From the NCBI GenBank assembly GCA_937952235.1, contig CALFZM010000081.1, positions 1 through 64,000 of the forward strand: a stretch of DNA of 64,000 bases, read 5' to 3'. The first letter of the stretch is position 1; each line of letters begins with the position of its first letter. Positions 49,787 to 58,741 of the stretch are shown here, piece by piece. The translations under genes and the position numbers were made by a program. Source of the stretch: an uncultured Opitutia bacterium. Its GTDB lineage: Bacteria > Verrucomicrobiota > Verrucomicrobiia > Opitutales > Opitutaceae. The notes under the pieces are model-generated. The model was not told the origin of the DNA and made no database searches. It was given only the letters and a program-made list of their open reading frames with translations.

Positions 49787-52700
49787 ATGAACCTCACTTC
49801 GTGTGTTTCCCTCCGGCGTCGCCGGTGCGCAGCCGCGCTGGCCGTGCTGCCGTTCACCCTGTCGCAGCTTTCCGCCGCGTCGGCGCCGGCGGCACCCGCG
49901 GCCGCCGACCCGGTCGTCCTCACGCCCTTCACGGTCGATGCCACGCGCGACGTCGGCTTCGTCGCCGCCAGCGCGCTGGCCGGGGGCCGGCTCGCCACCG
50001 ACCTGAAAGACACCCCCGTGGCGTACTCGGTGCTCACGCGCGAGTTCATCGACGCGCTCGGCGTCTCCGACGTGACCGAGGCGGCGGCCTGGACGACCAA
50101 CGCGAGTTTCGCCAAGGACGACGGGCGCTCGACGCAGTTCGGCCGCGTCGGCTTCAACGACCTCGTCACCTTCCGCGGCGTCGCCGCCAATCGGGCCAAC
50201 ATCAATTTCTTCCCGGTCCACTTCGACTACGACAGCTACAACCTCGAGCGCTTCGACTTCGCCCGCGGGCCCAACTCGATCCTGTTTGGCACCGGCTCGG
50301 TGGGCGGCTCCGCCAACGGCCTCTACAAGGAGGCGCGGACCGACAAGCACATCCGCGACGTGTCGCTGCGCGTGGGCTCGTGGGACTATTATCGTGCGAC
50401 CGTCGACGTGAACGAGCCGATCAACCGCGACCTCGCCGTCCGGGCCAACTTCCTCTGGCAGGACAACGGCACCTGGCGCGACCGCGAGTGGCAGAAGCGC
50501 GAGGCCGGCTCGCTGCACGTCACCTGGCGGCCGTGGGACAAGGCGAAGATCGTCGTCGTCGGCGACAAGGGCAAGGTGCGCCGCAGCTACGGCACGACCA
50601 CGATCGGCGACCGGCTCTCGACGTGGGACGGCGTCACCGTCTTTTCCGGGCCGATCGCGACCGCGCCCGCCGTCGGCACCGGCACGCAGCGCATCGGCAA
50701 TCCGCCCGGCGTAGCCTACCTCTACATACCGGGCGGCAGCGCGATCGCCAACAGCGTGGTCAACTGGGCCGCGATGGGCATGACCGCCACGTCGCACCAG
50801 ACCGGCTCGCTCTACGGTCCCGGCCGCACGCCGGTCGTGGGCGCCAACCCCGGCTTCCTGCCCGAGGCATTGCACAACCGGATCAACGTCCCGGCGAACC
50901 TCCTGGGCGCCGCCCAGGCGGCGGGCTTCCGGCTGCCCGGCCGTGAGTTCTCCGCGGCCTTCGACGACACCGGCTACCTCAACGATTATCACAACGTGGT
51001 CGCCTCGATCGAACAGCAGATCGGCCGGCACCTCTTCCTGCACGGCTCGGCCAACACCTCGGAGGGGTTGCGCGGCACCAATTTCGGCACCGCCCGCGGC
51101 CTCAAGGACGGCATCCAGATCGACCTCAACCGCAACCTGCCGACAGGCGCCGCCAACCCGTACTTCCTCCAGCCCTACATCCAGACGACAAACGATTTCG
51201 ACCAGGTGAACACCAAGTCGGACCAGTACCGCGGTTCCGTCGCGCTGGTGTTCGACGAGACGCGGTTCGGCGACTTCCGGCTCAACGCCGAATTCGGCCA
51301 CGAGAAACTCGTCAACTCGCGCGAGAAGTACCGCTACGCCGTCTCGGACCCGACGGTCGACGCCCGGCTCTGGGCCTCGAGCACGCTCGTCTCGTGGCGC
51401 TACTACTACCTCAACGAAAGCGCCCGGCCGATGAAGGAGCTGGGCAGCATCAGCGTCGTGGACCCCGTGGCCGGCACCACCCGCACGCTGCCGACCGCCT
51501 ATACTCTCGATACGGCGCGTCCGACTGAGACGATCCATACCAACCAGAAGTTCGACTACGCGCAGGCGACGCTCAACGCGAAGTTCTTCAAGCGCCGGCT
51601 CAACGTCATCGGCGCCGTGCGCGAGGACCGCTACTCGACCGACAGCAAGTCGCTGCGCGCCCGGATGGAGCTGCCGGCGAACTGGAACGGTGTCGACGTG
51701 ATCTACCGGCCCGCCGCCCCGGCGAACTACCGCCAGCTCACTTACGTGCCGAAGGCGGCCAACGGCTCCGCGACCGGGGCCCGCCAGGAGGCGACCACCC
51801 GCCCGCGCGACGGCGCCGGCGTGGGCCTGCCGCAGTACGCCAACGACGTGTTCCAGGACGACTTCTCGCCGCCCAGCGTCGAGGGGAAGACCACGACCTA
51901 CTCCTACGGCGCGGTCTACCACCTCCTGCCGTGGGTCAGCGTCTTCGCCAATTACGCCGAGACCTGGTCTCCGCCTTCGAGCAACCTCACCATCTTCGGC
52001 CAGGTCTTCGGGCCCGACGTTTCCGAGGGCTGGGACGCGGGCCTGCGCTTCTCCCTGCTGCAGGGCCGGCTCAACGCCTCCGTCATCCGCTACGAGGGCA
52101 AGCAGTCCAACCTCACGGTTTCGACCGGCTCGAACGGGCAGAACATCAACAACATCGCCGCGACCAACGTGCTGAACGACCTCTCGCTCAGCGGCATCAA
52201 TGCCCGTGGCCTCCAGGATGTGCCGCGCACCTACAACGACACCGTCGCACGCAAGACCGACGGCTACGAGTTCGAGGTGACCGCCAACCTCGGCCGCGGC
52301 TGGCGGCTCATGGGCAACCTCGCTTTCGCCAACGCGCGGCAGGGCGACGCGCTCGCCGGCACGCGCGCCTACTTCGCGCAGAACCAGAACCTGCTTCGTC
52401 AGGTCCTGGCCGACGCGGGGGTGTCAGTGAACGCCGACAACGTCGCCAGCGTGAACGCCGGCGTGACGCCCGCCAACTCGCCCGACGCCGCGAGCGCGCG
52501 CGACTCCTGGAACGGGCTTGTCCAGACCCTGCAGAACACCACGGTGGCCTACCAGAAAGTGGCCCGCCTGACCGAAGTCACCGGCAACCTCTTCACCGAT
52601 TACACGATCCAGTCGGGCCGGCTGAAGAACGTGCGGATCGGCGGCGGCGTGAATTACCGCGGCCGCGAGGTCATCGGTTTCCGCGGCGCCGACACGATCC

Positions 52701-53005
52701 GCAACCCGGCCAATCCGGCCGCCGCGATCGACGACCCCGCCGTCGACGCCTTCACGCCGGTGTATCGGCCGAGCTATTACACCGCGACCGCTCTTTTCGG
52801 CTATAGCCGCCGCATCTACGACTATCCGGTCCGCTTCGACCTGCGCATCGAGAATCTGCTCCAGGAGGACGTGCCGCTCTATTACAACACGGTGCTGCGC
52901 CCGCCCGGCGGCGACCTCTCCAATCCGGCGCGCGTGGCGACCCCGAACCTGTTCTCCTATCTCACGCCGCGGAACTACATGTTCACGGTTTCCGTGAGCT
53001 TCTGA
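49787..53005 (+). CDS. TonB-dependent receptor (second)
   Basis: A 1072-residue outer-membrane transporter. The signal peptide is about 1-32 (CAAALAVLPFTLSQLSAASA). A short TonB-box-like segment DPVVLTPFTVDATRDVGF leads into the plug (DTPVAYSVLTREFIDALG, FNDLVTFRGVAANR, ERFDFARGPNSILFGTGSVG), and the long barrel ends YMFTVSVSF. It is of the siderophore-receptor-like class expanded in Opitutaceae, with no N-terminal carboxypeptidase-like domain. The substrate could be a siderophore or an oligosaccharide. iolG-like and heparinase genes downstream favour a sugar. Confidence 0.9.
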   Translation: MNLTSCVSLRRRRCAAALAVLPFTLSQLSAASAPAAPAAADPVVLTPFTVDATRDVGFVAASALAGGRLATDLKDTPVAYSVLTREFIDALGVSDVTEAAAWTTNASFAKDDGRSTQFGRVGFNDLVTFRGVAANRANINFFPVHFDYDSYNLERFDFARGPNSILFGTGSVGGSANGLYKEARTDKHIRDVSLRVGSWDYYRATVDVNEPINRDLAVRANFLWQDNGTWRDREWQKREAGSLHVTWRPWDKAKIVVVGDKGKVRRSYGTTTIGDRLSTWDGVTVFSGPIATAPAVGTGTQRIGNPPGVAYLYIPGGSAIANSVVNWAAMGMTATSHQTGSLYGPGRTPVVGANPGFLPEALHNRINVPANLLGAAQAAGFRLPGREFSAAFDDTGYLNDYHNVVASIEQQIGRHLFLHGSANTSEGLRGTNFGTARGLKDGIQIDLNRNLPTGAANPYFLQPYIQTTNDFDQVNTKSDQYRGSVALVFDETRFGDFRLNAEFGHEKLVNSREKYRYAVSDPTVDARLWASSTLVSWRYYYLNESARPMKELGSISVVDPVAGTTRTLPTAYTLDTARPTETIHTNQKFDYAQATLNAKFFKRRLNVIGAVREDRYSTDSKSLRARMELPANWNGVDVIYRPAAPANYRQLTYVPKAANGSATGARQEATTRPRDGAGVGLPQYANDVFQDDFSPPSVEGKTTTYSYGAVYHLLPWVSVFANYAETWSPPSSNLTIFGQVFGPDVSEGWDAGLRFSLLQGRLNASVIRYEGKQSNLTVSTGSNGQNINNIAATNVLNDLSLSGINARGLQDVPRTYNDTVARKTDGYEFEVTANLGRGWRLMGNLAFANARQGDALAGTRAYFAQNQNLLRQVLADAGVSVNADNVASVNAGVTPANSPDAASARDSWNGLVQTLQNTTVAYQKVARLTEVTGNLFTDYTIQSGRLKNVRIGGGVNYRGREVIGFRGADTIRNPANPAAAIDDPAVDAFTPVYRPSYYTATALFGYSRRIYDYPVRFDLRIENLLQEDVPLYYNTVLRPPGGDLSNPARVATPNLFSYLTPRNYMFTVSVSF

Positions 53006-53133
53006 CCGGCCGGCAGCGCGGGCGGCCTGGCCCGCAGGGCGTTCGCGGCAGGCTGGCGCGTTCGCCCTTCCCGGGTGCCGGCGGATCTCCGGCGGAAAAC
53101 TCCTCGCGCGGCCGGCGGTTTCCCCCTCGGATC

Positions 53134-54141
53134 ATGGACCAGCTCCCACCCCGCATGCTACGCTTTGCCCAGTTCGGCGCCGGTCGCATCGGCGCCATCC
53201 ATGCCGCCAATCTCGCCTCGACGCCGGACACCCAGTTGCTCCACGTCGTCGACGTGAACTCCGAGGCCGCCCGCGCGCTCGCGGTGCGCCACGGGGCGCA
53301 GGTTTCCAGCGTCGGGGCGGCTTTGGGAGACCCTCGCGTGGATGCCGTGATCATCGCGTCATCGACCGACACCCATGCGGACCTCGCGATCGCGGCGGCG
53401 CGGGCGGGCAAGGCGATCTTTTGCGAGAAGCCGATCGATCTTTCACTCAAGCGCGTCGACGCCTGCCTCGCCGCGGTGAGGAAGGCGAAGGTGCCCATGT
53501 TTGTCGGCTTCAACCGCCGGTTCGACCCCAGCTTCGCCGCGCTGCACGCACGCATCGCTCGCGGCGACATCGGCGCCGTCGAGCAGGTGATCATCTCGAG
53601 CCGCGATCCAGGCCTGCCGCCGATCAGCTACCTCAAGGTGTCCGGCGGCCAGTTCCGCGACATGACGATTCATGATTTCGACATGGCGCGCTGGCTGCTC
53701 GGGGAGGAGCCGGTCGAGTTGTTCGCCTACGGGAGCTGCCTCGTCGATCCGGCCGTCGCGAAGGTGGGAGACACCGACTCCGCGATGGTCGTCATGAAGA
53801 CCGCCTCCGGGAAGCTGTGCCATATCAACAACAGCCGCCGTGCCAGCTACGGCTACGACCAGCGACTCGAAGTGCACGGGGCCAGGGGCCGGCTGATGGC
53901 GGGTAATCGCACGGCGACGACCGTCGAGCTGGCCGACGCCGACGGCGTCAGCGGAGACAAGCCGCTTTATTTCTTCCTCGAGCGCTACGCCGAGGCCTAT
54001 CGCGCCGAACTGGCCGCCTTCGTCCACGCCGTGACCCAGCGCCAGCCGCTCCCGGTCACCGCCCATGATGGCCGGCAGGCGATCGTCCTGGCGGAGGCGG
54101 CCGTGAAGTCCCTGCGTACCGGCCGCTCGGTGAAGGTCTGA
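53134..54141 (+). CDS. Gfo/Idh/MocA oxidoreductase, inositol 2-dehydrogenase-like
   Basis: A 335-residue NAD-dependent dehydrogenase. The Rossmann loop FGAGRIG (14-20) is followed by AIFCEKPIDLS with the catalytic Lys99. The segment GGQFRDMTIHDFDMARWLL (171-189) is typical of myo-inositol dehydrogenases, with the Asp/His pair expected there. The C-terminal half is the beta-sheet substrate domain. The ATG at 53155 (MLRFAQFG) is an equally good start. No other iol gene is present, so the sugar or polyol may differ. It follows the TonB receptor by 128 bp and ends exactly where a GTGGAGC element begins. Confidence 0.87.
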   Translation: MDQLPPRMLRFAQFGAGRIGAIHAANLASTPDTQLLHVVDVNSEAARALAVRHGAQVSSVGAALGDPRVDAVIIASSTDTHADLAIAAARAGKAIFCEKPIDLSLKRVDACLAAVRKAKVPMFVGFNRRFDPSFAALHARIARGDIGAVEQVIISSRDPGLPPISYLKVSGGQFRDMTIHDFDMARWLLGEEPVELFAYGSCLVDPAVAKVGDTDSAMVVMKTASGKLCHINNSRRASYGYDQRLEVHGARGRLMAGNRTATTVELADADGVSGDKPLYFFLERYAEAYRAELAAFVHAVTQRQPLPVTAHDGRQAIVLAEAAVKSLRTGRSVKV

Positions 54142-54262
54142 TGCAGTTGGGGTGGAGCCGCCTGTCCCCAGGCGGCTGACCTTCGACGGATCCGACCGCA
54201 GCGACTTGAGGAAAAGCCGCTGCTTTCTCAGTGCGGTCGTGCTCCCGATGACGTGAAGGCCC
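54142..54262 (+). repeat. GTGGAGC palindromic element, copy 8
   Basis: Begins with TGCAGTTGGG directly after the iolG-like stop, exactly as copy 1 begins. The first hairpin is perfect (GAGCCGCCTGTCCCCAGGCG), the second weaker (GCGACTTGAGGAAAAGCCGC), and the tail GTGCGGTCGTGCTCCCGATG is present. It lies between convergent genes. Confidence 0.85.
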
Positions 54263-54278
54263 GCGGGATCGTCCCGTC

Positions 54279-55343
54279 TTACCGGCCGAACACCTTCCGA
54301 GTAAGCACGTACTTTCCGTCGATCAGCGTGGTGCGGGGATGGGCCGGGATGCCGGTCTCGTGGTAGAAGATCATCCCGCCGAGCACGTCGATCGCGGCTG
54401 CGCCGACCAGCTCCGCACCCTCGTCGAGGTAAGGATAGCCGTGGCTGTTGTGGCGTCCGAGGCTGGCAATGTGGAACCGCAGTTTCGGGGCGAGCCGGCG
54501 CAGCCGCGGGAGGGCGGCCGGCACGGCGTCGCTCTGCGCGAACACCGCCTGCGGCTGCTGGCGCGCGAGCCAGCCGGCGACGAGCTCGATCCGCTCGCCG
54601 GGCGTCGCCGCCTGCGGCACAATGAGCGTCGCCCGGTCGCGCCCGCGCCAGTTCACCGCGGCGGTGAAGTTGTGCCCGGTGCGCTCGTCGAAGTTCTCGT
54701 CGAAGACCGCCGCGATCCGCCGGTGGCCGGCGGCCTCGAGCTGGGCGAAGACGCGCATGGTGTTGCCGAACTGGTTGGGCACGACGCAGTGGAACCGGGG
54801 CGCGAGGATCGACTTCGACGTGCTCACCACCGAGATGCCGTTCCAGTTGATCGAGGTGTCGAGTTCCATGGGCACGACCGACGGCAGCAGCAGCGCCCCT
54901 TCGAGCCCGCGCGTCCGGATCACTTTCAGCAGGTGGCGCAGGCTGAGGTGGTAGTCCGCGGCGTGCAGGGCGGTGAGGCTGAAGCCAAGCTCGGCGGCGC
55001 GGCGTGCGGCGCCCTGGCGGATCCTGGCGTTGTAGATGTTTTCGACGAAGCCCGGGATCGGATAGAAGTCGACGAGCGCGACGCCGATCTTCCCGCGCGC
55101 CGTGCGGGCGGTGCGCAGGTGGTTCATCAGGCGCGACAGCTCCGGGTCGGGGTGATAACCGAGCGCGTCGGCGCAGCGCTTGATCCGGTCGCGGGTCGGA
55201 ATCGAGATGCGCGGGTTGCCCCGCAGCGCCAGCGACACCGTCATCACGGACACACCTGCCGCCGCGGCGATTTCGCGCAGCCCGACACGGGCGGTGGGGG
55301 CGGACGTCCGCGGCGCTCCCCGGCTGCCGGGTCGCAGTGTCAT
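54279..55343 (-). CDS. LacI family transcriptional regulator
   Basis: A 354-residue regulator. The N-terminal helix-turn-helix and hinge are clear (about 22-75): VGLREIAAAAGVSVMTVSLA, LRGNPRIS, CADALGYHPDPELSRLM. The periplasmic-binding-like ligand domain follows (GKIGVALVDFYPIPGFVENI to DVLGGMIFYHETGIP). It is the third gene of an operon with heparinase II/III-like and hypothetical genes, its ATG overlapping the preceding stop (ATGA). The regulator should therefore be made in proportion to the enzymes it presumably controls. Its operator was not found. Confidence 0.92.
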   Translation of the reverse strand: MTLRPGSRGAPRTSAPTARVGLREIAAAAGVSVMTVSLALRGNPRISIPTRDRIKRCADALGYHPDPELSRLMNHLRTARTARGKIGVALVDFYPIPGFVENIYNARIRQGAARRAAELGFSLTALHAADYHLSLRHLLKVIRTRGLEGALLLPSVVPMELDTSINWNGISVVSTSKSILAPRFHCVVPNQFGNTMRVFAQLEAAGHRRIAAVFDENFDERTGHNFTAAVNWRGRDRATLIVPQAATPGERIELVAGWLARQQPQAVFAQSDAVPAALPRLRRLAPKLRFHIASLGRHNSHGYPYLDEGAELVGAAAIDVLGGMIFYHETGIPAHPRTTLIDGKYVLTRKVFGR

Positions 55344-56185
55344 CGTGCCGGCGCCAGCCAGGGCCACTCGGTCTTGGCTGCGAAATTGTAGCGCAGGCAG
55401 TACCGGTTGAGCGTGGCATTGGCCCAGCGGGAGACGTACACCAGGTCGCGCTCGCGCAGCATCGGGCGGGGATCGTACGCGACGCTGAAGTGCGTGAAAG
55501 CCTTGAGGTCGCCGGTGAACTCCCGCGGCCACCCGCGGGCCAGCGGATCGGGCGCCCGCGCCTTCAACTCGCGGTGCGCCTTGTTCCAGTGATCGCGCAG
55601 GATGTCGTCGACCACGGGCACGTTGCCCTGCGCCTGCCAGGGGACGCTGCCGTGGAAGCCCCACTCGACGCCGATCCAGGGGCGGCCCGCGTGCCGGTTG
55701 GCGTCGTCCGCCGCCGCGTCGGTGGTCACGATCCGGCCATGCCAGTAGGTCCAGACGCGGACGACGCGCTCCGTCGCGGGGTCAAACTCGACCCACACCA
55801 CCTCGTGATCGCAGGGGTCGTTGTCGCTGGGGAACCCGAGGTCGTCCTCCCAGAAGAGGTGATAGGCGATGACGGGCCGGTCCGGATGCACGATCGCGAC
55901 GATGTCCTTGAGTGGAAAAAACTCCCGCGGCACGAGCATCAGGCGCGGCGCGAACTTCAGCACCCGGGCGCGCACGGCGGCGGAGGGCGTTGCGGGCGGC
56001 TCCGCGGCGAGCAACTGCTGGTACAGGGGCGTGGCGTCGCCGAGATTGCGCTTCCCGTGCGCGGCCAGGGCGCGGGCGTTGATCTCCTCGAGGGCGGAGG
56101 GTTCGGCGGCGAAGGCCGGCGCGGAGCCGGACGCGAGTGCGAGCAGTCCGGCGGCGCGGAGCAGGGTGGGGAACAGCGTTTTCAT
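55340..56185 (-). CDS. Secreted protein of unknown function
   Basis: A 281-residue protein with a signal peptide (LLRAAGLLALASGSAPAFAA). The mature part carries FWEDDLGFPSDNDPCDHEVV, WVEFDPATERVVRVWTYWHG and WIGVEWGFHGSVPW. The pattern Asp-His-Glu followed by strands and a YWHG recalls the NPP1/Vps62-like HRHDWE families, but I would not assign it. Overlaps by 4 bp with both the heparinase-like gene upstream and lacI downstream, so it is certainly part of that operon. Confidence 0.75.
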   Translation of the reverse strand: MKTLFPTLLRAAGLLALASGSAPAFAAEPSALEEINARALAAHGKRNLGDATPLYQQLLAAEPPATPSAAVRARVLKFAPRLMLVPREFFPLKDIVAIVHPDRPVIAYHLFWEDDLGFPSDNDPCDHEVVWVEFDPATERVVRVWTYWHGRIVTTDAAADDANRHAGRPWIGVEWGFHGSVPWQAQGNVPVVDDILRDHWNKAHRELKARAPDPLARGWPREFTGDLKAFTHFSVAYDPRPMLRERDLVYVSRWANATLNRYCLRYNFAAKTEWPWLAPAR

Positions 56186-58098
56186 GGCCAGGCGGAGAGC
56201 GGTTGCACGACCGGGTCGGGGTGTTCGGGCCAGCGCGGGCCGACGGGCGTGAGCAGCACCGCAATGCGGGCGTCGGCGACATCATCGGCGCCGGACACCG
56301 CGGTTTCGAGCACGGTGATGCCGGGGTTGGGGTTTTCGCGCGAGGTGGGGGGAGTCGCGGGCCGCGCGGTGAAGCGGCCCGTCGCCGGGGCGAGCAGGTC
56401 CACGCGCAGGGTGCGTCCTTCGGCGGTGAGCAGGGCCCGCCGCGGGGAAACGACTTCCACCGCGGCGGCGGTAAGGAGCCGCCACGCGAGCGGGGTGCCG
56501 GGCGCGATCCCGGTGGCGTCGTCCTGGACCAGCACGCGCGAGCGGTTGAGCAGGGCCAGACCGCGGTGCAACTGGCGCGCGGCGCCGGGATAGGCCGGCG
56601 TGAGGTCGGCGATCGCGAACGCCCAGCCCGGGCGTGATTCCGCGCGGAGGATCGGGGCGCTGGCGCCGGGCTCCTGCAGCCGGTCGCCCGGGGTGAGCGT
56701 GTTGTGGCTGCGATTGTTGAGCCGGTAGTATTGCCAGCGGGCGCTGTGCACCGTCGTCCGATCCCAGTAGCCCGGCAGGTTGTAGTCGTCGCGGCCGAGA
56801 TCGATGGCCCAACGCACGCCATCGGCGTCGAGCGTGAAGGCGCCCAGGTCAAGGTGCGCGTGATTGACGGCGTTGCTGCCAGCCTTGAAGCCGACCCACA
56901 GGTCCTGCGGATCCTCCCAGCCGCTGCGAAACACGGCCAGCTGCGTGGGGCCGCGGAAGATCGCATCGGGCGGCGGTGCGACCGGCGCGGTCTCGGCGGC
57001 TTCCGGAAACCAGAGCGCGTGCATCGCCACGAAGCGGCTCGTCTCGTCGTTGGGCGGTTCGCGCAGCATCCGCGCGAGCCACCGCCGGTTCGCCGCGATC
57101 ACGTACGGATGTCCGTAGCGCTGCGCGAGCCAGGTGAGGCAGTCGTCGGCGCCGAGCCGGGAGCGGCCGTCGGCATAGTTGAACGCATGCCCGGTCGGGC
57201 TCGCCATGTGCAGCCGGTAAAGGGCGGTCCGGTCGAACGCGAGGGCCCGGCCCAGGCCGAAGTCGGTGCCGAGCGCGCTTTCCAGCGCCGCGAACAGGTA
57301 CACGGTGTAACGCGTGCCGTAGCCCCAGTAGACCGGGCCCTCGGGGTAGGCGCCGTCGGGCGCGTAGGCGGCGAGGGCGAACGGCAGCGTCGCGCGCAGG
57401 CCGGCGATCACGTCGCGCGCGAGCGCGGGCTCGTGCTCGGCGACCGCGAGCGCGGCGAGCACGAAGCCGCCGTTGCAGACCTGGTTCCAGTTGTTGTGCA
57501 GGTTGCCGCGCACGAACGGATACGATCGCCGCTGCGGCTCGGTCCGGGCGTACGCCGGCCGGGCGTGGACGAGCGCCTTTTCCAGCAAGGCGCGCCGGAT
57601 CGTGGCGCGCTCGTCCGTGGTGAGCCGGTCGTGCAGCCAGTCGTAGCCGAGCGCGAGCGCGGTGGCCATCTCGGCGACGTCGAGGAAATGCGCGGGATTC
57701 CAGTCCGGCAGCGCCGCCGCCTGCAGCATCGTGTCGATCGCGGAGCGCGCGAAACGTTCCTCGCCCGTGAGTCGGTGGACGATCGCGCCCGTGACGACGT
57801 GGGCGATGGCCCGCCTCGATTCGTCGAGCAGCCGGCCGCCGACCACGGTGTAGGAGAGCGGCGGTTCCGCGAGATGTCCTTCGGCCACGCGGACGAGGTA
57901 CGCGTGCAGCTCCGCCCGGAGGGGATCCGCGGACGCCGCCGCCCGGGCCGCCGCGACGGCCGCGTCGGTCAACAGCAGTCGCGGATGGCCGGGCTGCAGC
58001 GTGGCCAGCGGATCGGCGGCTCGCGCGGCGAGGAGCCCGAGCGCGACGAGCAGCGCGGCGACGCGGTGCGGCAGGAAGCGGGAGCGCGCATGACCCAT
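56182..58098 (-). CDS. Heparinase II/III-like polysaccharide lyase
   Basis: A 638-residue protein with a signal peptide (about 1-27). An N-terminal alpha/alpha toroid covers about 60-350 (NLHNNWNQVCNGGFVLAALA, the Asn/Trp/His-bearing catalytic cleft; PEGPVYWGYGTRY). A C-terminal beta-sandwich follows from about 385 with the conserved VNHAHLDLGAFTLDADG (His/Asp). Such enzymes cleave uronate-containing polysaccharides by beta-elimination. First gene of the operon with the 281-residue protein and LacI. The GNAT gene ends 13 bp upstream on the same strand and may be cotranscribed. Confidence 0.88.
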   Translation of the reverse strand: MGHARSRFLPHRVAALLVALGLLAARAADPLATLQPGHPRLLLTDAAVAAARAAASADPLRAELHAYLVRVAEGHLAEPPLSYTVVGGRLLDESRRAIAHVVTGAIVHRLTGEERFARSAIDTMLQAAALPDWNPAHFLDVAEMATALALGYDWLHDRLTTDERATIRRALLEKALVHARPAYARTEPQRRSYPFVRGNLHNNWNQVCNGGFVLAALAVAEHEPALARDVIAGLRATLPFALAAYAPDGAYPEGPVYWGYGTRYTVYLFAALESALGTDFGLGRALAFDRTALYRLHMASPTGHAFNYADGRSRLGADDCLTWLAQRYGHPYVIAANRRWLARMLREPPNDETSRFVAMHALWFPEAAETAPVAPPPDAIFRGPTQLAVFRSGWEDPQDLWVGFKAGSNAVNHAHLDLGAFTLDADGVRWAIDLGRDDYNLPGYWDRTTVHSARWQYYRLNNRSHNTLTPGDRLQEPGASAPILRAESRPGWAFAIADLTPAYPGAARQLHRGLALLNRSRVLVQDDATGIAPGTPLAWRLLTAAAVEVVSPRRALLTAEGRTLRVDLLAPATGRFTARPATPPTSRENPNPGITVLETAVSGADDVADARIAVLLTPVGPRWPEHPDPVVQPLSAWP

Positions 58099-58111
58099 GG
58101 CCGCTCGTCCT

Positions 58112-58654
58112 TCACTTCACCTTGGCGCACACGACGCAGTCCCTCGGCTCCGGTCCGAGGGTCGGGCACGCGTGCCACCGCCGCAGGATGCCCTCGCGCG
58201 TCATGCCGGCTTTCTCCATCACGCGGGCGGAGGCCTGGTTGTCCACGTCGCAGAAGGCCCACGCGCGATGGAGCTGCGGCTGCCCGAGCGCCCAATCGAC
58301 GAGGTGGGTGAGCGCCTCGGCGGCGAAGCCGTGGCCCCAGCAGCGTCGCGCCAGCACGTAGCCGAAGAGCGCGCGGCTGCCGCCCTCGAGGGTGACGCCG
58401 ATCGAGCCGATGGGCGTATCCGTGCCCTTGAGACAAAGCAGCCAGGCGAAGTGGCCGGCGCCGCGCTCCCAGTCGGCGATGCAGTCGCGCAGGAAGGCGT
58501 TGAGCGGTTCGACGCGGTCGTAGGCCCGCCAGCTCAGGTAGCGTGTGACCTCCGGATCGCCCGCGTAGGCCGCGAGCACGGCCGGGCCGTCGTCGGCGCG
58601 GGGCATCCGGCCGACGAGCCGGGCCGTGGCAAACGTGGGCGGGGGACGAGGCAT
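58112..58654 (-). CDS. GNAT family N-acetyltransferase, RimJ/RimL-like
   Basis: A 180-residue acetyltransferase: ATARLVGRMPRADDG at the start, GSIGVTLEG, the acetyl-CoA loop VLARRCWGHGFAAEAL (R/QxxGxA type) and the final strand VDNQASARVMEKAGMTREG. It probably acetylates an amino group of a protein or small molecule. Upstream neighbour of the heparinase-like operon with only 13 bp between. Confidence 0.88.
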   Translation of the reverse strand: MPRPPPTFATARLVGRMPRADDGPAVLAAYAGDPEVTRYLSWRAYDRVEPLNAFLRDCIADWERGAGHFAWLLCLKGTDTPIGSIGVTLEGGSRALFGYVLARRCWGHGFAAEALTHLVDWALGQPQLHRAWAFCDVDNQASARVMEKAGMTREGILRRWHACPTLGPEPRDCVVCAKVK

Positions 58655-58741
58655 GCCGGGGTAAATCCCAGACGCGAACGCCGCGAGTTCCAGCCAAAAC
58701 GCCGCGCCCGGCGACGAACGTGCCGATCCGCCCCCGCCGCC

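Noticed and set aside
53018..53035. Terminator after the second TonB receptor (GCGGGC..GCCCGC)
   Set aside because: The short stem has no T-tract and such GC hairpins are frequent by chance at this base composition.
53134..54141. myo-Inositol catabolic operon
   Set aside because: The protein looks like IolG, but no iolB/C/D/E gene is present; Gfo/Idh proteins vary widely in substrate.
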